Shown: positions 1 through 8,111 of the stretch, piece after piece
Position numbering within the stretch: the stretch's first letter is position 1
Layout of the letters: every line of letters starts with the position of its first letter
Source: JAQIBY01 sp034658655
GTDB lineage: Bacteria; Bacteroidota; Bacteroidia; Bacteroidales; ML635J-15
Assembly: GCA_034658655.1 (NCBI GenBank)
Contig: JAYEFQ010000054.1
Coordinates: forward strand, 1 to 18,650
Direction of reading: 5' to 3'
Length of the DNA: 18,650 bases
Program-made: the position numbers and the translations under genes
Notes under the pieces: model-generated
Databases searched by the model: none
Seen by the model: only the letters and a program-made list of their open reading frames with translations
Told to the model about the DNA's origin: nothing

Positions 1-26
1 GTAAAGACACAAAAAACAATTAACCT

Positions 27-56
27 ATTAGCCAAATTTAGCTAAATTTGGCTAAT
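27..56. repeat. 30-bp perfect palindrome
   Basis: Every base pairs with its mirror. The left half is ATTAGCCAAATTTAG and the right half is its exact reverse complement, with no spacer. Read on the minus strand it is followed within about ten bases by a T-rich run (complement of the A-run at 11-16), so it could be a terminator for a leftward transcript or part of a bidirectional one. It could equally be an operator upstream of the msrA gene. The sequence alone does not decide between these. Confidence 0.6.
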
Positions 57-187
57 GACATGAGCAAAACAAAGTTTAGAGCAAGTTTGATTTCTAACGA
101 ATAAAAATGCTTCAAATGATTATAACTGATGGACGAATACATTATATCTCATTTGAACTATTACAACAATTTCCTGTTATGCTTAAA

Positions 188-778
188 ATGAAACAATTTT
201 TTATCATATTAAGCTTAATAATTGCAAATCAGACTATTATGGGACAAAACACAGAGAAAATAACACTTGGAATGGGCTGCTTTTGGTGTGGCGAAGCGGT
301 TTATAGCCGAATAGATGGGGTATTATCAGTAACATCTGGTTATAGTGGTGGCGAAACTGAAAATCCGACATATCGTGAGGTAACACAAGGCACAACCGGA
401 TATGCAGAAGTTATACAGATTGAATATAATCCTCAAATCATTTCATTCAGAGATATTTTATCAATATTTTGGGAAATGCATAACCCAACAACATTAAATC
501 GCCAAGGAGCTGATATGGGAACGCAGTATCGATCTGCAATTTTCTATCATACCGAAGCTCAGAAACGAATTGCTAAAGCGCAAATTGAATTGCTTACCAA
601 GGAAAAATATTTTGATGATCCGATAGTCACAGAAATAATAGAAATGGAAATATTTTATCCTGCCGAAGATTATCATCAGGATTTTTATAACAACAACAAA
701 TTGAATGGCTATTGTCAATTTATAATTGGACCTAAATTAAAGAAGCTGCAAAAATTGTTTAAGGAAAATATAAAATAA
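188..778 (+). CDS. msrA: Exported peptide-methionine (S)-S-oxide reductase MsrA
   Basis: MsrA reduces the S-epimer of methionine sulfoxide in proteins and so repairs oxidative damage. The family signature GCFWC is present at residues 30-34, with catalytic Cys31. Also visible are GYSGG, GTTGYAEV, MGTQYRSAIF and FYPAEDYHQDFY, and a C-terminal Cys176 (NGYC) placed like a resolving cysteine. The frame is open back to an ATG at 107, but I chose 188. From there the protein is 196 residues and begins MKQFFIILSLIIANQTIMG, a short charged start, hydrophobic core and small-residue end typical of a signal peptide. The 27 residues before it do not resemble MsrA. An exported enzyme would work in the periplasm or at the cell surface. 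The usual His of the TGHAE motif is Tyr here. No msrB domain is fused or adjacent. It converges with the TPR gene downstream. The family call is secure; the start and export are inferred. Confidence 0.93.
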   Translation: MKQFFIILSLIIANQTIMGQNTEKITLGMGCFWCGEAVYSRIDGVLSVTSGYSGGETENPTYREVTQGTTGYAEVIQIEYNPQIISFRDILSIFWEMHNPTTLNRQGADMGTQYRSAIFYHTEAQKRIAKAQIELLTKEKYFDDPIVTEIIEMEIFYPAEDYHQDFYNNNKLNGYCQFIIGPKLKKLQKLFKENIK

Positions 779-925
779 TTTATAATCGCTGAGAATCGCG
801 TATTTAATTATTTAGAGTATAATTATAGAATCATGTTAAAATTTGATGTTTTTCAAATAATCATAAATGAATGATAATTTATATTATGTTAAATTGAATG
901 TTTTGTTTATCCATATTGAATACGA

Positions 926-961
926 TTTATACCAGATTTTTTGATTTTAAAATGGTATTAT
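926..961. repeat. Small hairpin repeat (mini-element, copy 1)
   Basis: ATACCA (929-934) pairs with TGGTAT (953-958). After a two-base bulge, TTTT (937-940) pairs with AAAA (949-952). The order of blocks ACCA, ATTTT, GATT, AAATGGTAT matches the reverse complement of 8025-8057. That segment is an insertion in one copy of the larger repeat described below. Sequence similarity outside the stems is moderate and AT-rich, so the relation is plausible but not proven. Confidence 0.4.
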
Positions 962-976
962 CTTTTGAAACCTAAT

Positions 977-1008
977 AAAAAAAAACTGCCCTATTTCTAA
1001 AGCAGTTT
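977..1008 (-). terminator. Rho-independent terminator of the gyrA/TPR transcript
   Basis: On the minus strand AAACTGC and GCAGTTT (complements of 1002-1008 and 983-989) form a 7-bp stem with a 12-base loop. The following T-tract is the complement of the nine A residues at 977-985. It starts about 20 bases after the stop codon of the TPR gene, the expected place for the end of that operon. Confidence 0.75.
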
Positions 1009-1028
1009 CCTGTTTAATGAATTAATAT

Positions 1029-2297
1029 TTATTCGGTTAAGGCATCTAATTCTGCCTTAATTTCATCATGTTTTTCCAAATTACCCATTCGGTAATAAAT
1101 GGTTTTCAACGTTGACAATACCGCTACATCATTTGGTTTTAATCCTCTTGCATTTGCTAAATAAGGCAATGCTTTTTCAAATAATTTGTCAGCTGCTTTT
1201 TTAACTTCACCGTATTTTTGGGGTTCAGTTGGCGGGATATTATCATTTGCCCATGACAAAGTATCTGCTGCATAATTATAATAATATGCGCCAAGACTGT
1301 AATTTGCATCAAAGTTATTAGGCTCAAGCTCTATTGCATTGGTATATTCCCCAATTGCCTTTTCCTGTTGCCCAGTTTCTTCATAAAGTGTTCCTTTAAT
1401 CACATAAAACTGCGCATTATCCGGATTTTTTTCAATTGCTATTGAGATATAATCCAATGCTTTTTCATTTTCTGCAATATCTACGTAATAGTTAAACAGG
1501 TCAATAACTAAAGGATAAGATGCTTCAGTAAATTTTTCAATTCCGGTTTCCAAGGTATTGATAAATTTTGTTGTATCACCGGTATTCAAATAACCCAATG
1601 CTAAGCTTTGATGAATGATTACTTTTTCTTCAACTTTTTCACCATAATCGATTTGTTTAAGCATTTCATTATACTGTATAGTCCGCTCCCAGTCACCTGA
1701 GTTAATTGCTGCTAATGAAGTAAAATAGATTACTTGAGTATCCATTTTCATGGCAATAGATGAGATAGTCAATGATTTTTCAAATTTCGCTAAAGCAGTT
1801 TCGTAGGATTGCTCACGGAATGCTCTAACTCCTTGATTTACAAATCCATTTGCTAAAGCAGGCAAGCGTATTGTGATGATATCCACTAAGGCCTTTTGAT
1901 CTTCTAATTTAGTATCAGAATCCTGTAAGGCTTTAAAAAACTTCATCACATCTATTTGTTTCTCCAAGTCTAATTTTTTCATTTCAGGATCTTGAAAATT
2001 CAAACGCAATGATTTTATATATGCATCAAATGCCTGATCTGCACAACTTTCTTCGCACAAATCTTTATACTTTTTCTTTTCAGCTGTCGATAATTTCTGA
2101 TAAGTACGTCCATAATACCACCATGTTTTATAATCATCTTTTGTTTTTGGATGTTCAATTGCTTTATTAATGCTTTTATGTGCATCATCAAGAAAGTCCT
2201 CTTTAAGCGCTGACCAGCAGTTCATAACTTCTCTGTTTTGAGCAGATAAGGCAGTAACTGCAAATAATCCGATTAATAGTATTCCAAGTCGTTTCAT
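1029..2297 (-). CDS. Secreted tetratricopeptide-repeat protein downstream of gyrA
   Basis: A 422-residue protein whose N-terminus (MKRLGILLIGLFAVTALSAQ) is a typical Sec signal peptide ending in SAQ. The frame extends 17 residues further upstream, but this ATG at 2297 places the signal peptide at the start. The rest is helical. The clearest TPR units lie in the second half, with the pattern NPDNAQFYVIKGTLYEETG then EKAIGEYTNAIELEPNNFDA; a degenerate unit (ALAKFEKSLTISS) lies near the middle. TPRs are protein-binding scaffolds, so this is probably a periplasmic or envelope adaptor; no partner can be named. It lies 65 bases downstream of gyrA on the same strand with no terminator between, so the two are probably co-transcribed. 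From memory, a TPR gene after gyrA is a recurring arrangement in Bacteroidetes. Two cysteines near residue 80 (EESCADQ region) are the only notable residues. Function unknown. Confidence 0.88.
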   Translation of the reverse strand: MKRLGILLIGLFAVTALSAQNREVMNCWSALKEDFLDDAHKSINKAIEHPKTKDDYKTWWYYGRTYQKLSTAEKKKYKDLCEESCADQAFDAYIKSLRLNFQDPEMKKLDLEKQIDVMKFFKALQDSDTKLEDQKALVDIITIRLPALANGFVNQGVRAFREQSYETALAKFEKSLTISSIAMKMDTQVIYFTSLAAINSGDWERTIQYNEMLKQIDYGEKVEEKVIIHQSLALGYLNTGDTTKFINTLETGIEKFTEASYPLVIDLFNYYVDIAENEKALDYISIAIEKNPDNAQFYVIKGTLYEETGQQEKAIGEYTNAIELEPNNFDANYSLGAYYYNYAADTLSWANDNIPPTEPQKYGEVKKAADKLFEKALPYLANARGLKPNDVAVLSTLKTIYYRMGNLEKHDEIKAELDALTE

Positions 2298-2362
2298 AAT
2301 GTTTCTTTTATTTATTTTCAAATAATTGAATTTCTCATAAATTATCAAAATCCTTGCCAGAA

Positions 2363-4945
2363 TTAATTTTCATCTTGTGAATTTGTTTCCTCTTCATTCT
2401 GATTGTTTAACGAATCATCGGTTTCATCCGTTGCTTCATCTGTTTCAACAATTTCAGCATCAGTTATTTCTTCTTCTTCTTCTACTGCCCCATTTTCTAC
2501 GTTTGTAACCGCAGCAATTTGGTCATCATCGCGAAGGTTAATTAATCGGACACCTTGAGTTGCTCTGCCCATTACTCGTAAATCAGAAACCGCCATACGA
2601 ATCATAATACCCTGTTTGGTGATAATCATAAGGTGATCCATATCCGTAACGGCATTAATTGCAATTAATTTACCAGTTTTCTCAGTAATATTAATGGTTT
2701 TAACACCTTTTCCTCCACGGTTTGTAATACGGTAATCATCTAAATCAGATCGTTTACCATAGCCATTTTCAGAAACAACCAAAATATTTTTCTCAGGATT
2801 AACGACAATCATGCCAATGGCTTCGTCATCACCTGCCAAAGAAATGCCCCTCACTCCTGTTGCAGTACGACCAATTGGACGCACAATATCATGTGGAAAA
2901 CGAATTGCCTTACCGTTTTTCGCAGCAATTAAAATATTATGTACGCCTTCGCCCTCTACGTCTTCAATCAGACGTGCATTCAGCAGCATATCATTTTCAC
3001 GAATTGTAATTGCATTGATTCCATTTTGACGCGGACGTGAATATTCTCTCAAACGGGTTTTTTTAATCACTCCACGTTTGGTTGCCATTATGATAAAACG
3101 ACTATCAATATATTCATCGTCTTTCAAATCTTTTGCACGGATGTATGCTTTGATTTCATCGTCGGGTTCAATATTAATAAGGTTTTGAATTGCTCGACCT
3201 TGCGATGCTTTGGTTCCTTCAGGCAGTTCATAAACTTTCAGCCAGAAACATTTTCCTTTTGCGGTAAAGAAAATTAGCGTGTTATGCATTGTCGCCGTGA
3301 AAATCGATTCAATGAAATCTTTATCGCGGAAATTTGATGCTCTAGCACCAACGCCTCCTCTACCCTGTGTGCGGAATTCTGTAAGTGGTGTGCGTTTAAT
3401 GTACCCAAGGTTAGAAATTGTAATTACCATCTCGTCATCAGCATAAAAATCTTCAGGATTCATATTTTCAGATGCATAAATGATATCGGTACGGCGCTCG
3501 TCACCATATTTTTCTTTTAAGGCAATCAACTCATCACGAATAATTTGACGACGCAATGATTCGGTAGAAAGAATTTCTTGGAAATATTTAATGCGTTCCA
3601 TTAATTCTGCATGCTCATCTTTTAATTTGTTTGTTTCTAAAGCAGTCAAGCTACGCAGGCGCATTTCGACAATTGCTTTTGCTTGCTCTAAGCTCAAATC
3701 AAAGCGTTCCATGAGACTCTGGCGGGCTTCATCAACATTTTTTGATTGTTTAATAATGGCAATGACCTCATCGATAAATTCAAGCGCTTTAATTAAGCCT
3801 TCAAGAATATGAGCGCGTTTTTCAGCTTGTCGGAGTTCGTATTCAGTTCTACGAATCAAAACAACGATACGATGATCAATGAAATGCATTAACAAATCCT
3901 GTAAGTTCAGCATTTGCGGACGCCCTTTAACTAAGGCGATATTGTTTACTGAGAAAGAGTTTTGCAGTTGTGTATATTTGAATAATTTATTCAATACAAT
4001 GTTACTTACTGCATCTCGTTTCAAATCAATAACAATACGCATTCCATGACGGTCACTCTCATCGTTGACATTTGAAATACCGTCAATTTTCTTCTCATTA
4101 ATTAAGTCAGCAATTTTAATAATCAATTCGGCTTTATTAACAAGGTATGGAATTTCTGTAATAATAATGCGTTCTCGTCCACTGTCTGTAATTTCAATAT
4201 CGGTTCTTGAACGAACGACAATTCGCCCCCTACCGGTTTCAAATGCCTCTTTTACGCCATCGTATCCGTAAATAATCCCTCCTGTTGGGAAATCGGGAGC
4301 CTTAATATATTGAATCAACTCATCAACAGAAATATCAGGCTTATCAATTGTCGCGCACAGTGCATCAACCACTTCAGAGAGATTATGAGGCGGCATATTA
4401 GTTGCCATTCCAACAGCGATACCTGATGTTCCGTTAACAAGTAGTAGAGGTACAACCGTTGGTAAAACCGTGGGCTCTTTTAACGTATCATCAAAGTTAT
4501 ATTGGAAATCAACCGTTTCTTTATCTAAATCTTTAAGCACCTCCTCAGAGATTTTCTGTAAGCGAGCTTCTGTATAACGCATAGCCGCAGGGTTATCGCC
4601 ATCAACAGAGCCAAAGTTTCCTTGTCCATCAACGAGCATATAGCGCATTGACCATGGTTGTGCCATACGCACCATCGCAAAATAAACGGAAGAATCGCCA
4701 TGTGGATGGTATTTTCCTAAAACTTCTCCAACGATACGTGCTGATTTTTTATGTGATTTATTTCCTGTGATGCCCAATTCTGACATCCCAAATAAAATTC
4801 TTCTGTGTACAGGTTTCAATCCATCCCGAACGTCTGGTAATGCACGTGAAACAATGACAGACATTGAATAATCAATGTAAGCTGATTTCATCTGATCGGT
4901 CACATTGACTGATAAAATTCTTGAATCTTTTCCTTCTTCACTCAT
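2363..4945 (-). CDS. gyrA: DNA gyrase subunit A
   Basis: GyrA breaks and rejoins DNA within the A2B2 gyrase that introduces negative supercoils using ATP. The 860-residue protein has the winged-helix/breakage domain, the catalytic tyrosine Tyr124 in AAMRYTEARL (E. coli Tyr122), and GYVGD-region homology around HPHGDSSVY (80-88). A coiled-coil tower follows at about 365-500. The six-bladed C-terminal DNA-wrapping domain spans about 505-815 and has a GyrA box QGRGGVG at 527-533. That box separates it from ParC. A tail rich in Glu and Asp (about 822-860) ends the protein. In the quinolone-resistance region Ser85 matches E. coli Ser83, but Phe89 stands where E. coli has Asp87. The gene is transcribed away from clpC and is followed by the TPR gene. 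The start MSEEGKDSRI is the only good one and matches the normal length. Confidence 0.97.
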   Translation of the reverse strand: MSEEGKDSRILSVNVTDQMKSAYIDYSMSVIVSRALPDVRDGLKPVHRRILFGMSELGITGNKSHKKSARIVGEVLGKYHPHGDSSVYFAMVRMAQPWSMRYMLVDGQGNFGSVDGDNPAAMRYTEARLQKISEEVLKDLDKETVDFQYNFDDTLKEPTVLPTVVPLLLVNGTSGIAVGMATNMPPHNLSEVVDALCATIDKPDISVDELIQYIKAPDFPTGGIIYGYDGVKEAFETGRGRIVVRSRTDIEITDSGRERIIITEIPYLVNKAELIIKIADLINEKKIDGISNVNDESDRHGMRIVIDLKRDAVSNIVLNKLFKYTQLQNSFSVNNIALVKGRPQMLNLQDLLMHFIDHRIVVLIRRTEYELRQAEKRAHILEGLIKALEFIDEVIAIIKQSKNVDEARQSLMERFDLSLEQAKAIVEMRLRSLTALETNKLKDEHAELMERIKYFQEILSTESLRRQIIRDELIALKEKYGDERRTDIIYASENMNPEDFYADDEMVITISNLGYIKRTPLTEFRTQGRGGVGARASNFRDKDFIESIFTATMHNTLIFFTAKGKCFWLKVYELPEGTKASQGRAIQNLINIEPDDEIKAYIRAKDLKDDEYIDSRFIIMATKRGVIKKTRLREYSRPRQNGINAITIRENDMLLNARLIEDVEGEGVHNILIAAKNGKAIRFPHDIVRPIGRTATGVRGISLAGDDEAIGMIVVNPEKNILVVSENGYGKRSDLDDYRITNRGGKGVKTINITEKTGKLIAINAVTDMDHLMIITKQGIMIRMAVSDLRVMGRATQGVRLINLRDDDQIAAVTNVENGAVEEEEEITDAEIVETDEATDETDDSLNNQNEEETNSQDEN

Positions 4946-5049
4946 TGTATTATATTTCTTTTTTAATCAAGCCACTAAAATACATATTATCTTACGAAAT
5001 ATCGTTTAATTGAAGCTTTATTTTCAACAGTTTTATGTTTATAATTATG

Positions 5050-5080
5050 ATTGTCAATTTGCAAATTTAAATTAATTTTG
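5050..5080 (+). promoter_or_regulatory. Bacteroidetes-type promoter for clpC
   Basis: ATTG at 5050-5053 and TAATTTTG at 5073-5080 are separated by exactly 19 bases. This fits the Bacteroidetes primary sigma consensus TTTG-N19-TAnnTTTG with one mismatch, in the -33 box. Transcription would begin a few bases after 5080. This makes the upstream ATG at 5089 nearly leaderless and favours the ATG at 5155. The 143-base gap to gyrA must also hold the divergent gyrA promoter, for which I found only weak matches. Confidence 0.6.
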
Positions 5081-5154
5081 AATTGTAAATGTTCCCGAAG
5101 TTTTTTACAACAAATTTGAAAGTTTTGGGTTATTTAATTACAAAATTAAGCGAT

Positions 5155-7674
5155 ATGAGTATGAACATAAAACTCTCACAATGTGTAGTTGACGCGGTAA
5201 ATTACAGTAAAGAAGAAGCGATTCGGCTGAATAATGAATTTATTGGACCAGATCATTTGCTTTTGGGTTTATTGCGACAAGGAAAAGGAATTGCGATTAA
5301 TTTGCTCCAAAATTTGAATGTTGACCTTGAAGATTTGAAAAAACGAGTAGAAAGTCGAATTCGAAATTCAGATATTGAAATTAAGTTGGAGGATGCTGAT
5401 AAGTTAAAAATGCATGACAGCACACAACGCATTCAGAATTTCATGAATCTGGAGGCGAAACATATGCAAAGCGACGAAGTAAATTCTGGTCATATGTTAT
5501 TGGCTTTATTGCGGGTTGCCACTCCCCTAGCTCAAATTTTCAATGATTTAGATATTGATTATGAATTGGTGAAGGTAAATCTTGAAATGGATGCATCAAG
5601 TGCAAGTATTGACGATACAGATGATACTGATTTTGAAGATGATTCAGCAAAGCGTCAGCGTCCTTCTGGTGGGAAGAAAGCCCAAGACTCAGGAAAATCG
5701 GGAGTAAAAGGCTCTGACACGCCGGTTTTGGACAATTTTGGAATTGATTTAACAAAAGCGGTTGAGTCTGGTAAGCTTGATCCAATTATTGGTAGAGAAC
5801 GTGAAATTGAACGGATTTCTCAAATTCTTAGCCGACGAAAAAAGAACAACCCAGTATTAATAGGTGAGCCTGGTGTGGGAAAATCTGCCATTGCAGAAGG
5901 ACTGGCATCTCGGATTATTGAGAAAAAAGTATCTCATGTATTGTATGACAAACGGGTGGTTACCCTTGATATGGCTTCAATTGTGGCAGGAACAAAGTAT
6001 CGCGGACAATTTGAGGAACGCATGAAGGCTATTTTAAATGAGCTGGCAAAATCTGACGATATTATTTTGTTTATTGATGAAATTCATACCATTGTTGGTG
6101 CCGGTGGTGCTGCTGGAAGTTTAGATGCTGCAAATATGTTAAAACCGTCTTTGGCTCGCGGGGAAATTCAATGTATTGGTACAACTACATTAGATGAGTA
6201 TCGTAAACATATTGAAAAAGATGCTGCACTTGAACGTCGTTTTCAAAAAGTAATGGTTGAGCCAACGACTGAAGAGCAAACCGTAAGTATCTTGGAAAAT
6301 ATTAAAGGTCGATATGAAGATCATCACAATGTGATTTATAGCGATGATGCCTTAAAGGCGTGTATTAAATTGACAATGCGCTATATTAGCGATAAACATT
6401 TGCCAGACAAGGCGATTGATGCTTTGGACGAAGCTGGTTCGCGGGTACACATTGCAAAGGTTAATATTCCAGAAAATATTCTTGAGTTGGAAAATGAGTT
6501 TGAGCAAACTAAATCTGAAAAACTCCTTGCTGTTGGCGAGCAAAAGTTTGAGAAAGCTGCTTCTTTCCGTGATAAAGAAAGGGAGTTAGAACAAAAGATT
6601 GAGCAAGCGAAAACCAACTGGCATACAAATATGAAGGCAAATCGCGAAATTGTTTCTGAAGATAATGTTGCTGAAGTTGTGGCAATGATGACAGGTGTGC
6701 CGGTTCAACGTATTGCACAAACAGAAGGCTCAAAGTTATTAAAAATGGGCGATGAACTTAAAACTCGAGTCGTTGGTCAGGATGAAGCAATTCAGAAAAT
6801 TGTGCTGGCAATTCAACGAAATCGGGCAGGCTTAAAAGATCCGAATCGCCCGATTGGGAGCTTTATTTTTCTTGGCCCTACCGGTGTTGGTAAAACTCAG
6901 CTTGCAAAAGTATTATCAGGCTTTTTGTTTGATTCAGACGATGCATTAATTCGTCTTGACATGAGTGAGTATATGGAGAAATTTTCTGTGTCTCGGCTTG
7001 TGGGGGCACCTCCCGGATACATTGGATACGAAGAGGGCGGGCAATTAACTGAAAAAGTTCGTCGTAAGCCATATTCTGTCGTTTTGCTTGATGAAATTGA
7101 AAAAGCGCATCCTGATGTATTCCATATTTTATTGCAATTAATGGACGAAGGACGCTTAACTGATAGTCTTGGCCGTCGGGTTGATTTTCGCAATACAATT
7201 GTAATTATGACATCTAATATCGGAAGCCGAGAGTTGGCAGATTTCGGTCAGGGAGTTGGCTTTTCAACTACAGCACGAGAACGTGAGGTAGGAAAACATA
7301 CGCAAAATGTGATTAACAATGCACTGAAAAAATCGTTTGCTCCTGAGTTTCTAAATCGGGTGGATGATGTAGTCATGTTTAACTCATTGAATGAGAAAGA
7401 TATCCAGAAAATTATTGATATTGAACTTGTAGGCTTACTCAAACGGGTTAAAGAAATCGGATATAATATCCGTATCTCTCCTGCTGCGCGTAAATTTGTT
7501 GCAGAGCGTGGGTTTGATTCAAAATTTGGAGCAAGACCATTGAAACGAGCGATTCAAAAATATCTTGAAAATCCGCTTGCAGAGGCAATTATTCGCTCAG
7601 ATGTTAAAGATGGAAATACAATTAGCATCGGATATAATAAAAAGTCTGGGATTCAATTTCGTGTTTTAAAATAA
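5155..7674 (+). CDS. clpC: ClpC-type AAA+ unfoldase, partner of ClpP
   Basis: An 839-residue Hsp100 protein that unfolds substrates and feeds them to the ClpP peptidase. In order: a double Clp N-domain (about 1-145); an acidic/low-complexity linker (about 150-190); AAA+ module D1 with Walker A GEPGVGKSA (237-245) and Walker B ILFIDEIH (304-311); a middle domain with a UVR-like segment (about 450-490); and AAA+ module D2 with Walker A GPTGVGKT (574-581) and Walker B VVLLDEIE (642-649). A VGF loop at about 701-703 is the motif that contacts ClpP and distinguishes ClpC/A from ClpB. The C-terminal D2-small domain is intact (FGARPLKRAIQ). The frame is open to an ATG at 5089, but the promoter position and the usual family start (MxxxxSQ...YSKEEA) point to 5155 or 5161. 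No mcsA/mcsB/ctsR is next to it; it stands divergent from gyrA. Confidence 0.95.
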   Translation: MSMNIKLSQCVVDAVNYSKEEAIRLNNEFIGPDHLLLGLLRQGKGIAINLLQNLNVDLEDLKKRVESRIRNSDIEIKLEDADKLKMHDSTQRIQNFMNLEAKHMQSDEVNSGHMLLALLRVATPLAQIFNDLDIDYELVKVNLEMDASSASIDDTDDTDFEDDSAKRQRPSGGKKAQDSGKSGVKGSDTPVLDNFGIDLTKAVESGKLDPIIGREREIERISQILSRRKKNNPVLIGEPGVGKSAIAEGLASRIIEKKVSHVLYDKRVVTLDMASIVAGTKYRGQFEERMKAILNELAKSDDIILFIDEIHTIVGAGGAAGSLDAANMLKPSLARGEIQCIGTTTLDEYRKHIEKDAALERRFQKVMVEPTTEEQTVSILENIKGRYEDHHNVIYSDDALKACIKLTMRYISDKHLPDKAIDALDEAGSRVHIAKVNIPENILELENEFEQTKSEKLLAVGEQKFEKAASFRDKERELEQKIEQAKTNWHTNMKANREIVSEDNVAEVVAMMTGVPVQRIAQTEGSKLLKMGDELKTRVVGQDEAIQKIVLAIQRNRAGLKDPNRPIGSFIFLGPTGVGKTQLAKVLSGFLFDSDDALIRLDMSEYMEKFSVSRLVGAPPGYIGYEEGGQLTEKVRRKPYSVVLLDEIEKAHPDVFHILLQLMDEGRLTDSLGRRVDFRNTIVIMTSNIGSRELADFGQGVGFSTTAREREVGKHTQNVINNALKKSFAPEFLNRVDDVVMFNSLNEKDIQKIIDIELVGLLKRVKEIGYNIRISPAARKFVAERGFDSKFGARPLKRAIQKYLENPLAEAIIRSDVKDGNTISIGYNKKSGIQFRVLK

Positions 7675-7700
7675 TTCACTGTATTATACTTAGACAGGGC

Positions 7701-7740
7701 ATAAAGTGCGTTTTTGTATTTGTACAACGCCTTTATATTT
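7701..7740 (+). terminator. Probable clpC terminator
   Basis: ATAAAG (7701-7706) and GCGTT (7708-7712) pair with CTTTAT (7731-7736) and AACGC (7726-7730). This gives an 11-bp stem with one bulged T and a 13-base loop. A short AT-rich run (ATATTT) follows. It lies 26 bases after the clpC stop. The T-tract is weak, so efficiency is uncertain. Confidence 0.5.
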
Positions 7741-7847
7741 AACACATTATATCTTTATGAAAACTTAGTTTTGCCCGCTCAGCATATACATGAGTTCAGT
7801 TTGAAAAGTTGAAAGTTCATACTCGTCTCATACATTAAATTGTTTAA

Positions 7848-8084
7848 AACTAATCAGTATCAGTAAAAGTAGCTTCTCACCGCAAATATGAGAAAGAACA
7901 TTGGAATTAACAATAGGTTGCAACCTATTGTTTGATATCCGGTGTTCCATATTTTCTTTTTTTTGCATCTGCCATATGATGGATTATCGTACTATCGTGC
8001 CATCGTTTTAAATGCGTCTGAATAGTTATACCATTTATTAATCAAAATTGGTGTTAATGTTTTTAATTTTAGCACTGATTAGTT
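7848..8084 (-). repeat. Hairpin-rich dispersed repeat, copy A (MITE/REP-like)
   Basis: The segment 7885-8085 matches the reverse complement of 18471-18650 across its length, with about a dozen substitutions and three larger indels. The ends carry an 11-bp inverted repeat, AACTAATCAGT at 7848-7858 and ACTGATTAGTT at 8074-8084. Inside are a hairpin TTCTCA/TGAGAA (7874-7879 with 7889-7894), a perfect 24-bp palindrome (7909-7932; half AACAATAGGTTG), a run of eight T (7957-7964), a tandem ACGATAAT/ACGATAGT pair seen on the minus strand, and the nested small hairpin at 8025-8057. No protein-coding frame is apparent. It occupies most of the 516-base gap between clpC and the macroglobulin gene. I infer a non-autonomous mobile or REP-like element; a conserved structured RNA is the alternative. 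Confidence 0.75.
8025..8057. repeat. Nested small hairpin in repeat copy A (mini-element, copy 2)
   Basis: TTATACCATTT is followed by AAATTGGTGTTAA, giving an imperfect stem (ATACCA-type against TGGTGT/TGGTAT-type). When copy A is aligned with copy B, 29 bases here (8025-8053) are replaced by a single base in copy B. The flanking bases CTGAATA and TTAATGT are identical on both sides, so this is a clean insertion or excision. The block order resembles 926-961 on the other strand. Confidence 0.5.
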
Positions 8085-8111
8085 ATAATTGTTTAAAACT
8101 TTAAATAAATT

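Larger units (their letters stand above)
7838..8100. repeat. 14-bp direct repeats flanking repeat copy A
   Basis: AATTGTTTAAAACT occurs exactly at 7838-7851 and again at 8087-8100, bracketing the hairpin-rich element between them. The pair could be a target-site duplication. The right copy begins two bases beyond the inverted terminus, and the left copy overlaps the inverted terminus by four bases, so the exact insertion boundary is ambiguous. Confidence 0.55.

Noticed and set aside
107..187. N-terminal extension of MsrA from the first ATG
   Set aside because: The 27 extra residues do not resemble MsrA and would bury the signal peptide; the ATG at 188 fits better.
2811..3029. Plus-strand open frame inside gyrA
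   Set aside because: It is antisense to the conserved C-terminal domain, low in complexity and without a promoter.
5089..5154. N-terminal extension of ClpC from the ATG at 5089
   Set aside because: It lies almost at the predicted transcription start and adds residues absent from the family; the start at 5155 gives the normal N-domain.
6381..7198. Several open frames of 63-106 codons on the minus strand inside clpC
   Set aside because: They are antisense shadows of a well-conserved gene, with no recognisable domains.
7951..7964. T-rich run after the copy A palindrome as a terminator
   Set aside because: About 18 bases separate the palindrome from the T-rich run, too far for a normal intrinsic terminator, and copy B has the same arrangement on the opposite strand.
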